From: Gnetum montanum
Taxonomy: Eukaryota > Streptophyta > Gnetopsida > Gnetales > Gnetaceae
Length of the DNA: 64,000 bases
Direction of reading: 5' to 3'
NCBI GenBank assembly: GCA_015680685.1
Contig: MNCI01004447.1
Location: forward strand, 44,875 to 108,874
In this document: positions 1 through 9,870 of the stretch, piece after piece
Layout: every line of letters begins with the position of its first letter
Numbering within the stretch: position 1 is the stretch's first letter
The notes under the pieces: model-generated
What the model was told of the DNA's origin: nothing
Databases searched by the model: none
The model's input: the letters and a program-made list of their open reading frames with translations, nothing else
Position numbers and translations under genes: made by a program

Positions 1-1908
1 CTTTCAAATATTAATCCTTACCATGATCAAATGTTTAGTTATGGGGGATATCCCCCATTCTAGTAACAAGCATGATCAATAACTACTTTTCATTTTCTTC
101 AATTTTAAAAATTTTTATTTTCTAATTTTTTATTTTTCAATTTCTTGTTTTATCTTTTTGTCCTTTTGTCTTTTTACCTTTTTATAAGTAATCTCGTCTA
201 CAAATAAAACACCCATGTGGCTCATTGGTTGAGGTGTGTTCTATGTTATCAAGTCTCAAGTGATCAATTATGTGGATAATGAGCCCATTACACCCACTCA
301 TCCATTCTACAAATAAGAGGTTCTGATTGAGGGTACAGTGATATTCTTGACATTTTTAAAACTTAAAATTAATTTTGTGTTCATTGTACCCAAAATGAAG
401 AAGGATGGACAAAGAGGGAATGATTAGGATGTGACATCAAGGGAACTTGCGGATTCTCTTTGGTGATATCTGTGGTAGTTATGCAACGTGGTTGTACTAA
501 GATCCTTGTAGATCTAACGAAAAATGGGAGTAAGAGTAATCAAAAGGCACTTAAAAATCCAATGCTATTCTAGGGGGTCCCACTGGAAAGACATGCACCC
601 ATGCTTGAAGGTTTGCAGCTTCTTTGGATTCAGCAATAAAAAAAACAAAGGAAGTACTACAAAGCAAAAATCACTCCTCCCTTGAACAAAATGCCAAGTG
701 ATTGTATGTCTTGTTGTTGTGGTACTCTCATAGTCACTCATCATGGGATGAAACAATGCGGTATCATTGATCAGAGGAATGGACTTGGTCCTGATCTTGG
801 AATGATGGGTTAATGACATATTAATCATGCTTTACACGCAGAATTCATTATGCCCTGGGTCAGTTACCTCATGTCCCAATCTCTACAATCCCTTCTATAT
901 TCCGTCTCATCTCGCTGCTCATGTAATTGTAGATTGTGTCTCGTATAATGTAGAATTCTTACCTCATTTCGGTGATATTTACATGTGTGTGTTTTGTGGA
1001 ATCAGTGTGGATTACATTTAACCCTTCGAGTGCCCGCAGACACTTTTAAGTGTGGTTACGCAAGGGCATTATAGGTTGGAACCTGCTTTGGGGAGGACCT
1101 ACTTGCGTAATTTTTGTAATTTGCACCCATGACCCATCTTCCACATACCATTTATTACCCTTAGCATATTGCCAATGATTTTCTTTCCCTTATTACTATC
1201 CCTCCAATTCAACGTTCCTAGGAACCATCACATAGCCTTTTGCTCTACCATCCAAGGTCCTTATTGATAAATTCCACATCATCAGAATTTTTGTGCCTTT
1301 AGAACTAGTTGAATTACCCTGGAACTTTTTAATAATTGTCTAGATGTTCTTAGTTTACATCGTTTAAGTTCAAAAAAATATTAAAAATTCGGTACATTCT
1401 CTGAGTGCCCTAACTTTGATGAAAATATATATACATGATCCCCGCGCAACACTTACCATCATTTTCCACTATTCACGTGGGGGAGTTTTTCGAATTTTTC
1501 TCTACGACTTGTGATTGTGAGACCCTTGCTTTTATACCTATATCTCGCTCGCTAGTACTCTGATTTTCATTCTGTCTGAACCTACTTAAACCTGAAGTGT
1601 TCAGCTTAGTCGTGGGGGAGGGACATATACCGAATAGTGCATAAATTTTTTTGGAATTTTTCATCGCCCAAAGGACATTATCAAGGGTAATTAGTTGTAA
1701 AATTAAGAATAGAATGTGTCAAAAACAATTTCATCCCCTTAGCTATACTAGAAAATTAAATTTAGAAACCACCTAAGCAAAGAGGACTCAACATTATAAT
1801 CTTTCGGGGACATGTTCTTTCAATAATTAACATCACACGGAAATAAAGTAAATCTATTAAGGCAAGCAGTAAGGTATAACCTAACTTTAGTAACAACCTT
1901 ACTAACAA
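1..1908 (+). other. Internal spacer of copy A, no gene
   Basis: No coding region is supported in this stretch; its short open frames are not conserved with the paralogous copy. It matches 57420-59530, for example 'atgttatcaagtc' near 243 and 57781, and 'gatccttgtagatctaac' near 500 against a close variant near 58040. It begins with a G-run tract (about 35-57) and has a second one at 1604-1623, both also present in the paralogue. Confidence 0.7.
1604..1623 (+). promoter_or_regulatory. Internal polypurine-like tract
   Basis: The sequence 'cttagtcgtgggggaggga' closely resembles the tract 'ctcagtcgtgggggta' that directly precedes the 3' LTR at 6627. A matching tract 'ccttagtcttggggggtgc' occurs at the same relative place in copy B near 59208. 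It may be a second plus-strand priming site, but that role is only inferred. Confidence 0.45.
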
Positions 1909-2669
1909 TTGGCCCCGTGTGATTGTAGATGTCCTCGAAATGTGAACAATATGAAGGTCTTGCTCAAGGTGCGATCAAAAGACCTAGGAGAGGCGAAGGA
2001 CAAGTCATTGCTAGACAACATGTGGAGTAGGAGGAACAATCATTTAGCATTCATCAAGAGGACCCTCCTACTGTATAGTCTAGGTAGGCAGAAGGAGGAG
2101 CTGCTGCAATGCTTGAACAAGGACAACATATCGCGTTGCCCCAGGACTGTGTTCAAGCTATCCATGAAAGGTCCACATTCATTGCAATGATTGTGGAATT
2201 AAATTTTGAATCTTTTGCAAATTTCACTCCTGAAGTTGTTAGGGATCACCTCAAAGGGTCTCCCTTATGGCCTACCCTCTCTGAAAGCGGTGCCTGGTAC
2301 CTAGGGAAGACATACCAATTCTGGCACAATAGAGAAAAAGGCACCATTGTTAATATTTGTGGTGTGACAATGGATTTCTCCACACAGGCCATTTCAGAAG
2401 TACTAAACATTCCAAATATAAGGCTCTATGTTGCTTAGTTGTCTACCCATTCAGACCCTGATGTGCGATGAGTTTGGTTGGAAAGGGCGTATGGAAGGGA
2501 TAAGACATTTGGAGAGTTGACGATGGAAGAGAGGATCTATTTCAAAATTGGAATGTATCACCTCTTCCCTACGAAGGGCTTAAAAAGGATTTCAACATAT
2601 GCGGCAAGAGGATGTGTAGTGCTGATGGGAAAGGTTAATGCTAACCTACCTCATCTATACTTGACATAG
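1909..2669 (+). pseudogene. Accessory ORF of the copy A element, 5' half
   Basis: Reading frames at 1909-2190, 2109-2438 and 2478-2669 chain into one degraded protein of about 250 residues. The later parts contain 'IVELNFESFANFTP', 'GVTMDFSTQAISEVLNIPN' and 'YFKIGMYHLFPTK'. The pattern of an F-x-x-F segment followed by G-V-x-x-DFS and a leucine-proline block recalls the putative plant transposon protein domain found as an extra ORF in plant Ty3/gypsy elements; that family call is by eye. The same protein recurs at 59535-60528, where the match runs past the point at which this copy stops. Frameshifts and the stop at 2436-2438 show it is not functional. The reading is cut near 2669 by the antisense viral insertion and resumes at 5209. 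Confidence 0.7.
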
Positions 2670-3052
2670 ATATAATAATGGCAACCAGAGGGTTTATACC
2701 TAGGCCAATGTACTAATGGTGCTACTTCAGGATATCCTATTTCATAAAATTGTACACACTCATTGATGAAATGATTTGCATGGAGACTGATTTTAATATG
2801 TACAGGTGGATATAAATCATCAAGAACCTCTTGAGGATGTCCGAAAAAGGTATATGAAATCTGTGGACTTGGAGATCTTGCATAACATTTATAAGAATAA
2901 CATAACCAGTCATTAAGGTGGCTATTCTGAATATTACTAATTTGTTGTTGGGTAAGAAACATGCGAGAGAAACAACATGGGAGGACTCTATGACTTGAAC
3001 GAAGCTCCCAACCTTCATGCAAGTATGTTGCTGCACATAAAACAAACGATTA
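2651..3052 (-). other. In-frame continuation after the caulimovirid RNase H
   Basis: After the stop at the end of the RNase H the same reading frame passes one more stop and then stays open for over 120 codons (2651-3022 from its first methionine). It contains stretches such as 'FFGHPQEVLDDLYPP' and 'ECVQFYEIGYPEVAPL'. I do not recognise a family. It may be a C-terminal viral extension or a separate viral ORF; being open by chance is also possible. Its end coincides with the left edge of the insertion. Confidence 0.4.
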
Positions 3053-3064
3053 ATACTGAAATTC

Positions 3065-4987
3065 TCAAGTCAAATAATCTGCAAGATTATTATCCTTGCC
3101 ACTAATATATTGGGTTCTATATGTAAAATTAGCCAGAAATAAATACCATCGAATTAGTCGTGTATGGGCAACTTTATTTAAATGTTTTGTTTGTAAGTAT
3201 TTATCAAAATATTTTAAGTCAGATCTAATAATAAATTCCTGTTCTTGTAGGAACAGACGAAACTTTTCGATACCACGGATAATCGCAAGGAGCTCTTTAT
3301 GTGTGGAATGATAATTCATTTCTGCAGAAATAAACTTACCACTAGCATATCTGCAGATATAGGTCATACCATGTATTTCTTCTTTTAAGACCGCTCCCCA
3401 AAATTCTTCAGATGCATCAGTTTCTAAGATCAAGGTTCCATTGGTTGGTAATCGTAAATATGGAAGTTTAGTACATTGATCTTTTAGTCTCTGGACTGCA
3501 TCAGTATGATGTTGGCTCCATGGTTGAGGGTTGTTTGTTAACTGTTGGTTTAAAATTTTTCGATCTTTGGCAAGATCTTTGTAAAACCCCGACAGATAAT
3601 TTAAACACCCTAGAAATCTTTGTAATTGTGTTTTGTCTGTTATGATATCAGGAAAATGTTTAATATCGGTTAAGATATGTTGTTGCAGACTAATATGTCC
3701 GTCTTTAATTACTACGCCTAGAAAATTTACTTCATCAACTGCAATTTGCATCTTCTTCTCAGATGGAGAAAGTACAAGACCATTTTGATCAAGTAATTCA
3801 TATAAGGTGTTGAGATGCTGTTGGTGTTCTTCTACCGTTTTTGACATAACTAAAATATCATCTATATATACTAGTATGAACGGATATTCTTTAAAGATAT
3901 GATCCATACAAGACTGGAAAATAGATGGGGCTGTTTTAATACCAAAAGGTAGAACAGTCCATTCGTATAGACCCTGAGGTACGGTAAAGGCGGTTTTCCA
4001 GCGATCTTCATTGACTATTTGGATTTGCCAAAAACCACTTTTCAAATCAAATTTTGAATAAATATGAGTTCCTTGCAGGCGTTGGAAAAGATCATCTTTA
4101 CTAGGGATCGGATGTTGTACTGATTTAATAATAGCATTAAGTGGTTTGTAATTAACTACTAACCGCTTCTTTCCCCTTGTTAGTTCAGCACGCTTGTTGA
4201 CATAGAAGGCAGCACAGGAAAACATGCTAGTACTAGGTTGGATCATTTTTTTCTCTAGGAGCTGTTTTATTTCCTGGGCACATTCTTCTTTTAATTGTGG
4301 GGACATCCCAATATGATGAGCTTTTGACTGTGGTTGGATTCCATCCAATAACTCAATACGACACCAATGTTGTTTCTTATGTCGAAAGGCTGTTGGATCA
4401 TCGCTCGCAACAGTGAGGAGTTTAGTGCGTAATTGTGCAAAGACCTCTTTGTGAGATTGGATGTGGTTAATAAGCCATTGCGTTTTTGGCACCTTATACT
4501 TTGTATGGGTAAACCTATTTACTGGAGTAAATGTTCTAGTAAATTTATGATTTCCTAATGTAACAAAATTAGTATGGATGGTGTATGGCTCGAGAATTGC
4601 TAGGTTGTCGACTCCTATAACCATATCATAAGAAAGCCAGTTGATAGCATTAACTTGTAATTCTAAGCGTTCAGAATTAGGTAAAAGTATTGGAAGAGAA
4701 AATACCCGGTTGACAGTTGTTGCCGTTTTGTTAAAACTGACAATTAATTTCTCCCTGGGTTTCCATAAGAAAGAAGGAATGATAGCTTCGTTTGCCAAGC
4801 TGACTTCTGCACCAGAATCTATTAAGGCATCGATGGGATAGGGTTTAAATCCTTTTAGTTTAATCCAAAAAGTACAAAGGGGAGTTTGTACCTGTCGATG
4901 TTGATTCTGATTAATCCTAATTATATGTATTTGAGATATTTCAGCTTCATAAGCTTGTTGTTGATATTTCTCTTCTTCTTCTTCCAA
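3065..4987 (-). pseudogene. Caulimovirid polymerase relic: protease, RT, RNase H
   Basis: The open frame encodes 640 residues. An aspartic protease lies at about residues 35-150 with active-site 'DSGAEVS' and a later 'IPSFLW' typical of caulimovirid proteases. The reverse transcriptase (about 210-430) has 'FDLKSGFWQIQI', 'LPFGIKTAPSIFQ' and catalytic 'YIDDILVMS'. RNase H (about 520-640) has 'LETDASEEFWG' and ends in 'DNNLADYLT', where caulimovirid polymerases also end. In cells this polyprotein copies viral RNA into DNA. Upstream, the same frame runs into the N gap and contains one in-frame stop near 4998-5000. Downstream, the frame continues beyond two stops. It is far longer open than the other relics here, suggesting a younger insertion or chance preservation. 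Confidence 0.85.
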
Positions 4988-5074
4988 AGATTCTAATTAT
5001 TTGCTAGCTTTTGTTAGGAAGAGTTTGAGTTGGTTAATACGTAATAATCTGATTTGATGTTTCTCCAACCCTTT

Positions 5075-5208
5075 NNNNNNNNNNNNNNNNNNNNNNNNNN
5101 NNNNNNNNNNNNNNNNNNNNNNNNNNNNNNNNNNNNNNNNNNNNNNNNNNNNNNNNNNNNNNNNNNNNNNNNNNNNNNNNNNNNNNNNNNNNNNNNNNNN
5201 NNNNNNNN
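5075..5208. other. Assembly gap (134 N)
   Basis: A run of 134 N. It lies at the right junction between the pararetrovirus fragment and the host element, so the junction and the true gap length are unknown. Confidence 0.99.
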
Positions 5209-6445
5209 AGGGGATACACTAATGATGTCCTTTGAAAAGCCCAAAATGCTTCATATGCTAAACTGTTAAAGCCACTAGCCACAAGGAAAATCACTAGTGA
5301 GACACTAGGACTAGAACAAGAAGAAGAACCAATGGCTAAACCAACTGCAACTCAACTTGCAGGACCCAGCCAATTTCCAAGTACGGGACCCAGCCAACAA
5401 TAGGAAGTAGGGCCTAGCACAGGCTAGGATCAACCATTGCTAATGCAAGATTACAAACCGTCAATGAGCCACCTCAGGGCAGGGCCATCACTGAGATGGT
5501 TAGTTGGGGAAGTAGTGCTGATGCAAATCTCTTCTATGTCATTAATGATGCCATACAGCCCACAGTTTCTTTGATCATACAAGGGGTGAAGTGTCTATTC
5601 ATACAGGAGGAGAGGAAAGTACTTGGTCACAATAGATCTCAGGAAACGCAACATCTTTCCAAGTGCAATTAGAAACTAGTAAAGGGGCCACTGTGGTAGT
5701 CATGCAACACCAGGATGCTGTGGGAGTTGCAGAAGTGGTCGCAGACCACATTAAAAAATTATTTAATGTACCTGTTGTGCCATCGATAGATCTCACAGGA
5801 GCACAGGATGCTCAAACTTTAGCCGGAACCTCAATGACTCCTATGGAACATGGGGATGCGCTTGATCGATTGCTACAAATAGGACAAATAATGACGTCCC
5901 TATTTGACATCCCTTAGGATGTTACAGCAATTCAATCATATTTCATTTCCACTAAGGGGAAGTTGGTCTTAACAGAAGTGAGGGCCGAGCATGTTGAAGT
6001 AGAGGTGTAGAAATTACAAGAAAAGTTCATGGCCCTACAAGCAGCACAACGGGACCCTTTGCAATTTGTTCTCGCAAACTAGCTGGACAACTTCAAAACT
6101 GAGCAACTAACCAAGCTACCAAGGAAAAAAAGGTGTCATAACAGATTTGGCCTAATGGCTTGTGAATTTTCAAGATACAGAGACAAAGCTAGAGCCTACG
6201 AGGAGGAACAATGGGTATTTGCAGCCTGGTATGTCAAGGAAAATCAAATGTTTTCGCAACTACCTTGTCCATGGGAGGTGCCGACTCCATCAAACATCAA
6301 AACATTAGCATGGATGGCACAAGATCCCCAGACCAAAGAGGAGAAACTCCAGGCAATACTTCAACACCATCAAGCCTCAAGACCTAGAGCACGAGACAAG
6401 GGGAAAGCACTTATGGAGGAGCCACCACCACCAGAAACTACATGA
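5209..6445 (+). pseudogene. Accessory ORF of the copy A element, 3' half
   Basis: The sequence right of the gap ('ggggatacactaatgatg') resumes the ORF where the paralogue at 60395 reads 'agggtatacaaatgatg', proving this is the continuation of the frame lost at 2669. Open blocks at 5663-5917 and 6155-6445 encode acidic and glutamine-rich text such as 'GVAEVVADHIKKLF' and 'YRDKARAYEEEQWVFAAW', ending in a proline-glutamate tail. No catalytic motif was seen. Frames are broken by several stops between 5270 and 5660. The relic ends about 180 bp before the polypurine tract, so it is the last coding unit of the element. Confidence 0.65.
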
Positions 6446-6609
6446 GTTCCACCAATTTTGTAACTATAGCACATTCTTTGTGTTGTGTCTTAATTTTGTC
6501 TTGATTCCACACTGCAGCATAAACCCAATTTCACCGTCCAAAAATTCTGTACCTATCCACTGTGTAATCAATGGAGCTTGTTCTCACTGTAACTTGAGGA
6601 CGAGTCTTC

Positions 6610-6626
6610 ACTCAGTCGTGGGGGTA
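6610..6626 (+). promoter_or_regulatory. Polypurine tract of copy A
   Basis: 'actcagtcgtgggggta' lies directly before the LTR start TGATGAGT at 6627, as expected for the plus-strand primer of an LTR retrotransposon. Confidence 0.75.
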
Positions 6627-7421
6627 TGATGAGTCACCATTTAACCCAGCCACAATATCGCATACACGATATCGTAGCCTATCTTCTTATCTATAAATAA
6701 GAGGTAGGCTGTTCCAATAGGAAGTTAGTCAGTTTTAGAGTTAGTTTTGATTTTAGTTTTCATTTTTCTCTCAACCCTTTTCCTCCCAGTGTATGCCTGT
6801 AGTGTGGTGATTGTAATTGTACGGCATCCTTATTCGAGTGTGACGTACTTGGACACGCACATGACCGACAATAAAGATCAAGATTACTTCATCATTGCAG
6901 CATTCGCTTAGTTTAATTAATTAATTGTTATTGTTATTTATTGCTTTCATAGTTAATATCTCTTCACCCTAAACTCTTGTTAAACGCAGAATGAGTACGA
7001 CTTGATCACGAGCATTTAAGTGTGACTACTTGGTAACCCAGTAGCATACCTAGGATCTATGCTTGGTAATCCCAGTGGTAGTCGTGCACGAAGTCCAAGA
7101 TGTATATGAATGATTAAGGAACGGATTCTCATCAGACTTAGGCTAGCTTAGATTCTCTCTCACCCTCTCTCTTAGCTTAGTTAATATTATCTTCCATTGT
7201 CTTCAGGAGTAGCATTAGGTTAGAAACCACATCATACACCTCACTCTCGACTAAACTATACGTGACAAAGTTAACACTAGTCTAGATGGGAAGACAACGA
7301 ACTAAGACCTAAGGATAACTATCTAGATATCACAACTAGTCCGTCTGCAGAGTTCAATTGGAACGTGCATGAAACACTCGTATTCGTATGGTTGAGTGTA
7401 GGGGTACCTTGCCACTCATCA
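6627..7421 (+). repeat. 3' LTR of copy A (795 bp)
   Basis: The repeat starts TGATGAGT and ends ACTCATCA, a perfect 8-bp terminal inverted repeat of TG...CA form. It has a TATA box at 6692-6699. Two further members of the family lie at 53890-54726 and 32790-33603. This copy keeps many CpG, such as 'cacgatatcgtagcc', which the other two have lost, so it looks the youngest of the three. Confidence 0.85.
6692..6699 (+). promoter_or_regulatory. TATA box in LTR
   Basis: 'tataaata' 66 bp into the LTR, in a position also held by 'tatataag' at 54023 and 'cataaatata' at 32887 in the related LTRs. It is the probable element promoter. Confidence 0.6.
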
Positions 7422-7925
7422 ACAAGGTAATGTAGGGTTAAACATAGTTAAACATAGTTAAACATGGTCATACTTTTGCTAGTCTAAGGCCTTGGGAGGT
7501 CGTGTTGCTAGTTTAAGGCCTTAGTAGGCCATAAGATTGCCAAATTTAGGCCTTGGTAGGCCGTGGTGTGAGACCTATTTGACTAGGTAAGGTTACTTTG
7601 AGGGAAAAGCAAGGTAAAACTTGGTAAAAGAAGGTAAAATAAAGTTATGACAAAGTAAAGACAAGGTAAAAATAGTATTTAATCTAACATAAATTTAATG
7701 TAATTTTTTTAAAATTTTTATTTTAATTTACTATTATTATTGTTATTATTGACCTTTTCTTTTGATCTGATATAGATAACATGATGGGGTGCATATTGGC
7801 TAAGTTGGACATCCTTTTGAGACATGTTCAAGTGATGCTAGGAATTCTAGCCATTGTTTTCATGATTGGAGTGATTATTGTGTAGAAGACATCCTTGTAC
7901 CTATTGGTGCTTATGATCTTTTTGA
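7422..7925. other. Spacer with three GGCC motif units; no gene
   Basis: At 7481-7565 lie three units of the motif 'agtttaaggccttggtagg', the same family as at 18561-18702 and 37463-37576. The flanking 'cttttgctagt' also occurs at 19570, so copy A seems to have inserted into, or beside, a fragment of the Tat-like spacer. From 7575 to 7690 the sequence is rich in 'aaggtaaaa' steps, and from 7690 to 7760 it is AT-rich. No supported gene. Confidence 0.6.
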
Positions 7926-7989
7926 TCATCTCAAACAACCCCCTACTTGTGACGAGAGATCTACATTTGAAAGAGTACTAGCCCCAAGG

Positions 7990-8870
7990 TAAAATAAAAG
8001 GGGGCCCATTGCCATGGGAATGGGTATGAAAGCAGACACTTTCTTGGGTACAAAATCTTTTCTGAGATTTGTGATCACTGCAAAGGCGAAGAAACCATAG
8101 CAAAGCTGAAGACAGTGCTTGGGCAGAGCAGAGAACCCTTCAATTCCAGTTAGAGCCATCTGTTTGTAAATGGCTGCATATGGTGTTGCGTATTCCTTGA
8201 AAACTCCAATGTCAAATGTTGTCCAAAACATCCAGAAGGTTAAAGCGGCTAGAATGCAACCCATTGCAGTACCAATAATTTGGCTGGCAAACATGGATCT
8301 AGGTGAAATACTGTCAAATACCCAATTTTGAAATCCTGCATCAGGTCTGATGCTGTGTTCATAATTACCATCATGACACCCATTAATGCCAATCCTGCAA
8401 TGACACCCCCATCACTTTCTGCCCATGCTTTCCATAGTTTCATGCCAAGCTCCAATCTTTCAAACCACACCCATATGAATTGCAAAACCCTAGAATCGGT
8501 GTTGCTATGTACCTGAAAGGACATAGTACCACTTCACACTTGGTGAAATATCTTGGGCATTACCCCTATTGATATGGCAGCCAGTGCTACATGTTGTTGC
8601 GGCAACATGAAAAGGTATGTTGCCCTTCATGAAGATCTCATTATGCTTCCTTTGAACCAATGATTGCTGAGATTCATCAGGAGCTGGATTGTTGATGTCA
8701 GAATTTGCCACAGTGTGTTGCTCTCTCCTCTTATGTTGTTAATACAGGGCAAAGATTGTCACAGTCAACATCTTGACAAAGTTGAAAATCCCGTCTCCTA
8801 AAATAATGGCCACTGCAATAAAGAGATCTTTTAGATTGTTGGCAGAAACCCTGCTGGAAACCAGGGATGC
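7990..8870 (-). pseudogene. YSL (Yellow Stripe-Like, OPT family) transporter fragment
   Basis: Minus-strand frames match the middle to C-terminal half of YSL proteins, plasma-membrane transporters of metal-nicotianamine complexes. In gene order they show 'LGDGIFNFVK' (near 8775), 'RKHNEIFMKGNIPFHVA' (near 8620), 'VKWYYVL' (near 8525), '[14 protein letters not shown]' and '[12 protein letters not shown]' (near 8380), then '[16 protein letters not shown]' and 'GFSALPKHCLQLCYGFFAF' (8294-8090), then 'KVSAFIPIPMAM'. The segments follow each other without intron-sized gaps. Frameshifts lie near 8600, 8500 and 8315, a TAA follows 'TIFALY', and a TGA falls near 8435. About 290 of a usual 650-700 residues are present. 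Intronless continuity suggests a retrocopy or captured cDNA, but YSL intron positions were not checked. Confidence 0.85.
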
Positions 8871-9415
8871 TCTTCCAGCTGCTCCAACAGGGCTATGAAT
8901 TGTTTGGCATTAAAATGAGAGAAGATTCTTGTGCGGTTGCGCAGAAAGGGTTTCCTCAGCATGGGCGATGGATAGCGACAGCCAGGTGGGCAGTGGGTTG
9001 GGCTTGCTTGACCTGCTGTGAGACCAGCGCAGCTGGGCAAGAAGAAAGGCGCAGTTCAGCGAAGAGAAGCAATCCTAAGAGCATGGAAAATGCACACAAG
9101 GGTTTCGTGGCCAGTGATGAGGACACACTTGTATGGCTGTAGTGATAGTTTCTTACCACGGCAGGCAAGGATTGGTGCACGTTCATGGTGGCATGGATGA
9201 AAGGCCAAGCGGCCAATGGTAGTGCTAAGGATTTCAATGGCATTGCTACAGGAGCGCGTGATGGGGAAGTAGGATATCACGCTGATGATCTGAACCAGTT
9301 CATTCCATATCAATTCATTTCATTTTTCTGTTTTCTACCCAGAATTTTGCTATGTGTTTGTCTTTGCAATTTGTCTGGGTTTCATTCATCCATTCTGGTT
9401 CATCTTTCTCAAGAA
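8871..9415. other. CpG-richer unassigned stretch
   Basis: This stretch contrasts with the AT-rich neighbourhood. An open frame on the + strand (8867-9142) and overlapping frames on the minus strand are present, but none matches a family I recognise. The right end, 9300-9415, reads like a pyrimidine-rich 5' leader of the small gene that follows. Confidence 0.4.
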
Positions 9416-9640
9416 ATGGCAGGAAATAGCAGAATCTTGTTCATGGGTACTGTGGCAGCTATTATAATGGCAGGGCTTTTGTCAACAGGAGGAACAGTGA
9501 CAGCACATGAATCTCGATCATCTCCAAGGCCAACAATGGAGATAAGATCTACCTCGTCTCTTCAAGCGATGGCTCTTTCCTCTGTCGAATTACTTGTGTT
9601 TGCTCCAGTTGTATCGTTTTTGGCAATTGCACTGTACTGA
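9416..9640 (+). CDS. Small secreted, AG-peptide-like protein (74 aa)
   Basis: The frame could open further upstream at 9185, but the ATG at 9416 sits in good plant context ('aagaaATGGC') and gives a sensible precursor. It starts with a signal-peptide-like segment ('RILFMGTVAAIIMAGLLSTG', about residues 6-25), has a short Ser/Thr/Pro-containing middle ('HESRSSPRPT'), and ends in a hydrophobic tail ('LLVFAPVVSFLAIALY') of the kind replaced by a GPI anchor. This layout is that of plant arabinogalactan peptides, cell-surface proteoglycans of 50-80 residues. The middle is poor in Ala-Pro or Ser-Pro repeats, so the family call is tentative. It is the only complete undamaged frame in this island. 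It may still be part of a captured fragment. Confidence 0.5.
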   Translation: MAGNSRILFMGTVAAIIMAGLLSTGGTVTAHESRSSPRPTMEIRSTSSLQAMALSSVELLVFAPVVSFLAIALY

Positions 9641-9870
9641 ATACATACAGAACGATCTCCATTTTCCGTTGTACTGGTGGTCAGGGCTTACTTGATGGGA
9701 TTCCACTGTTTTGCCCTACATTTTCTTTTGTTTGTATCTATCATTCTCATGTGTATTCATGCTTGGTGATATCATCCCCTCCATGATTTGTTCCCTGTAC
9801 ATGTGATATCTCATTAGCATTGCAAGTGAATGGGGCTAGTTTGTTTTGGATTCTCCCATGAAAAAGTTTC
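9641..9870 (+). other. Putative 3' untranslated region of the small gene
   Basis: T-rich sequence after the stop at 9640 with no open frame of interest, resembling a plant 3' UTR. No clear polyadenylation signal was singled out. Confidence 0.35.

Larger units (their letters stand above)
2670..5208 (-). mobile_element. Endogenous caulimovirid (pararetrovirus) fragment
   Basis: A fragment of a plant pararetrovirus (Caulimoviridae) lies antisense inside the accessory ORF of copy A. Evidence is the aspartic protease, reverse transcriptase and RNase H on the minus strand at 3065-4987, with no integrase after the RNase H. Its left junction is near 2665-2680, where the host ORF match stops. The right junction is hidden in or near the run of N at 5075-5208, because host ORF similarity resumes directly at 5209. 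Only the polymerase part and a short downstream stretch are visible; capsid and movement-protein regions were not seen. It resembles endogenous pararetroviruses known from gymnosperm and angiosperm genomes, but the genus cannot be decided here. Confidence 0.8.
1..7421 (+). mobile_element. Non-autonomous LTR retrotransposon, copy A (3' part)
   Basis: This is the right-hand part of a + strand LTR element that enters from beyond the left edge. It holds a non-coding spacer (1-1900), an accessory ORF in two pieces (1909-2669 and 5209-6445), a polypurine tract (6610-6626) and the 3' LTR (6627-7421). Spacer and ORF match 57420-60740 in the same order, so the two are copies of one family. No protease, reverse transcriptase or integrase of its own is visible. 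The ORF is interrupted by an antisense pararetrovirus fragment that includes an assembly gap. The 5' LTR lies outside the window, so target-site duplications cannot be checked. Confidence 0.8.

Noticed and set aside
3096-3311. + strand open frame of 71 codons
   Set aside because: It lies antisense within the RNase H region of the viral polymerase relic and is a shadow of it.
3065-4987. Alternative call as a Ty3/gypsy polymerase
   Set aside because: No integrase follows the RNase H, and protease, RT and RNase H motifs resemble caulimovirids more; the final decision needs a tree.
7783-7985. Hydrophobic + strand reading frame with transmembrane-like stretches
   Set aside because: It contains a stop, starts in AT-rich spacer and overlaps the decayed end of the YSL relic; no family recognised.
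8867-9142. 91-codon + strand frame, with long minus-strand frames over it
   Set aside because: None of the three frames shows a recognisable domain; kept only as an unassigned stretch.
9185-9415. Upstream extension of the small peptide frame
   Set aside because: The extension has no signal sequence or known domain and its end reads like a pyrimidine-rich leader; the ATG at 9416 gives a far better precursor.
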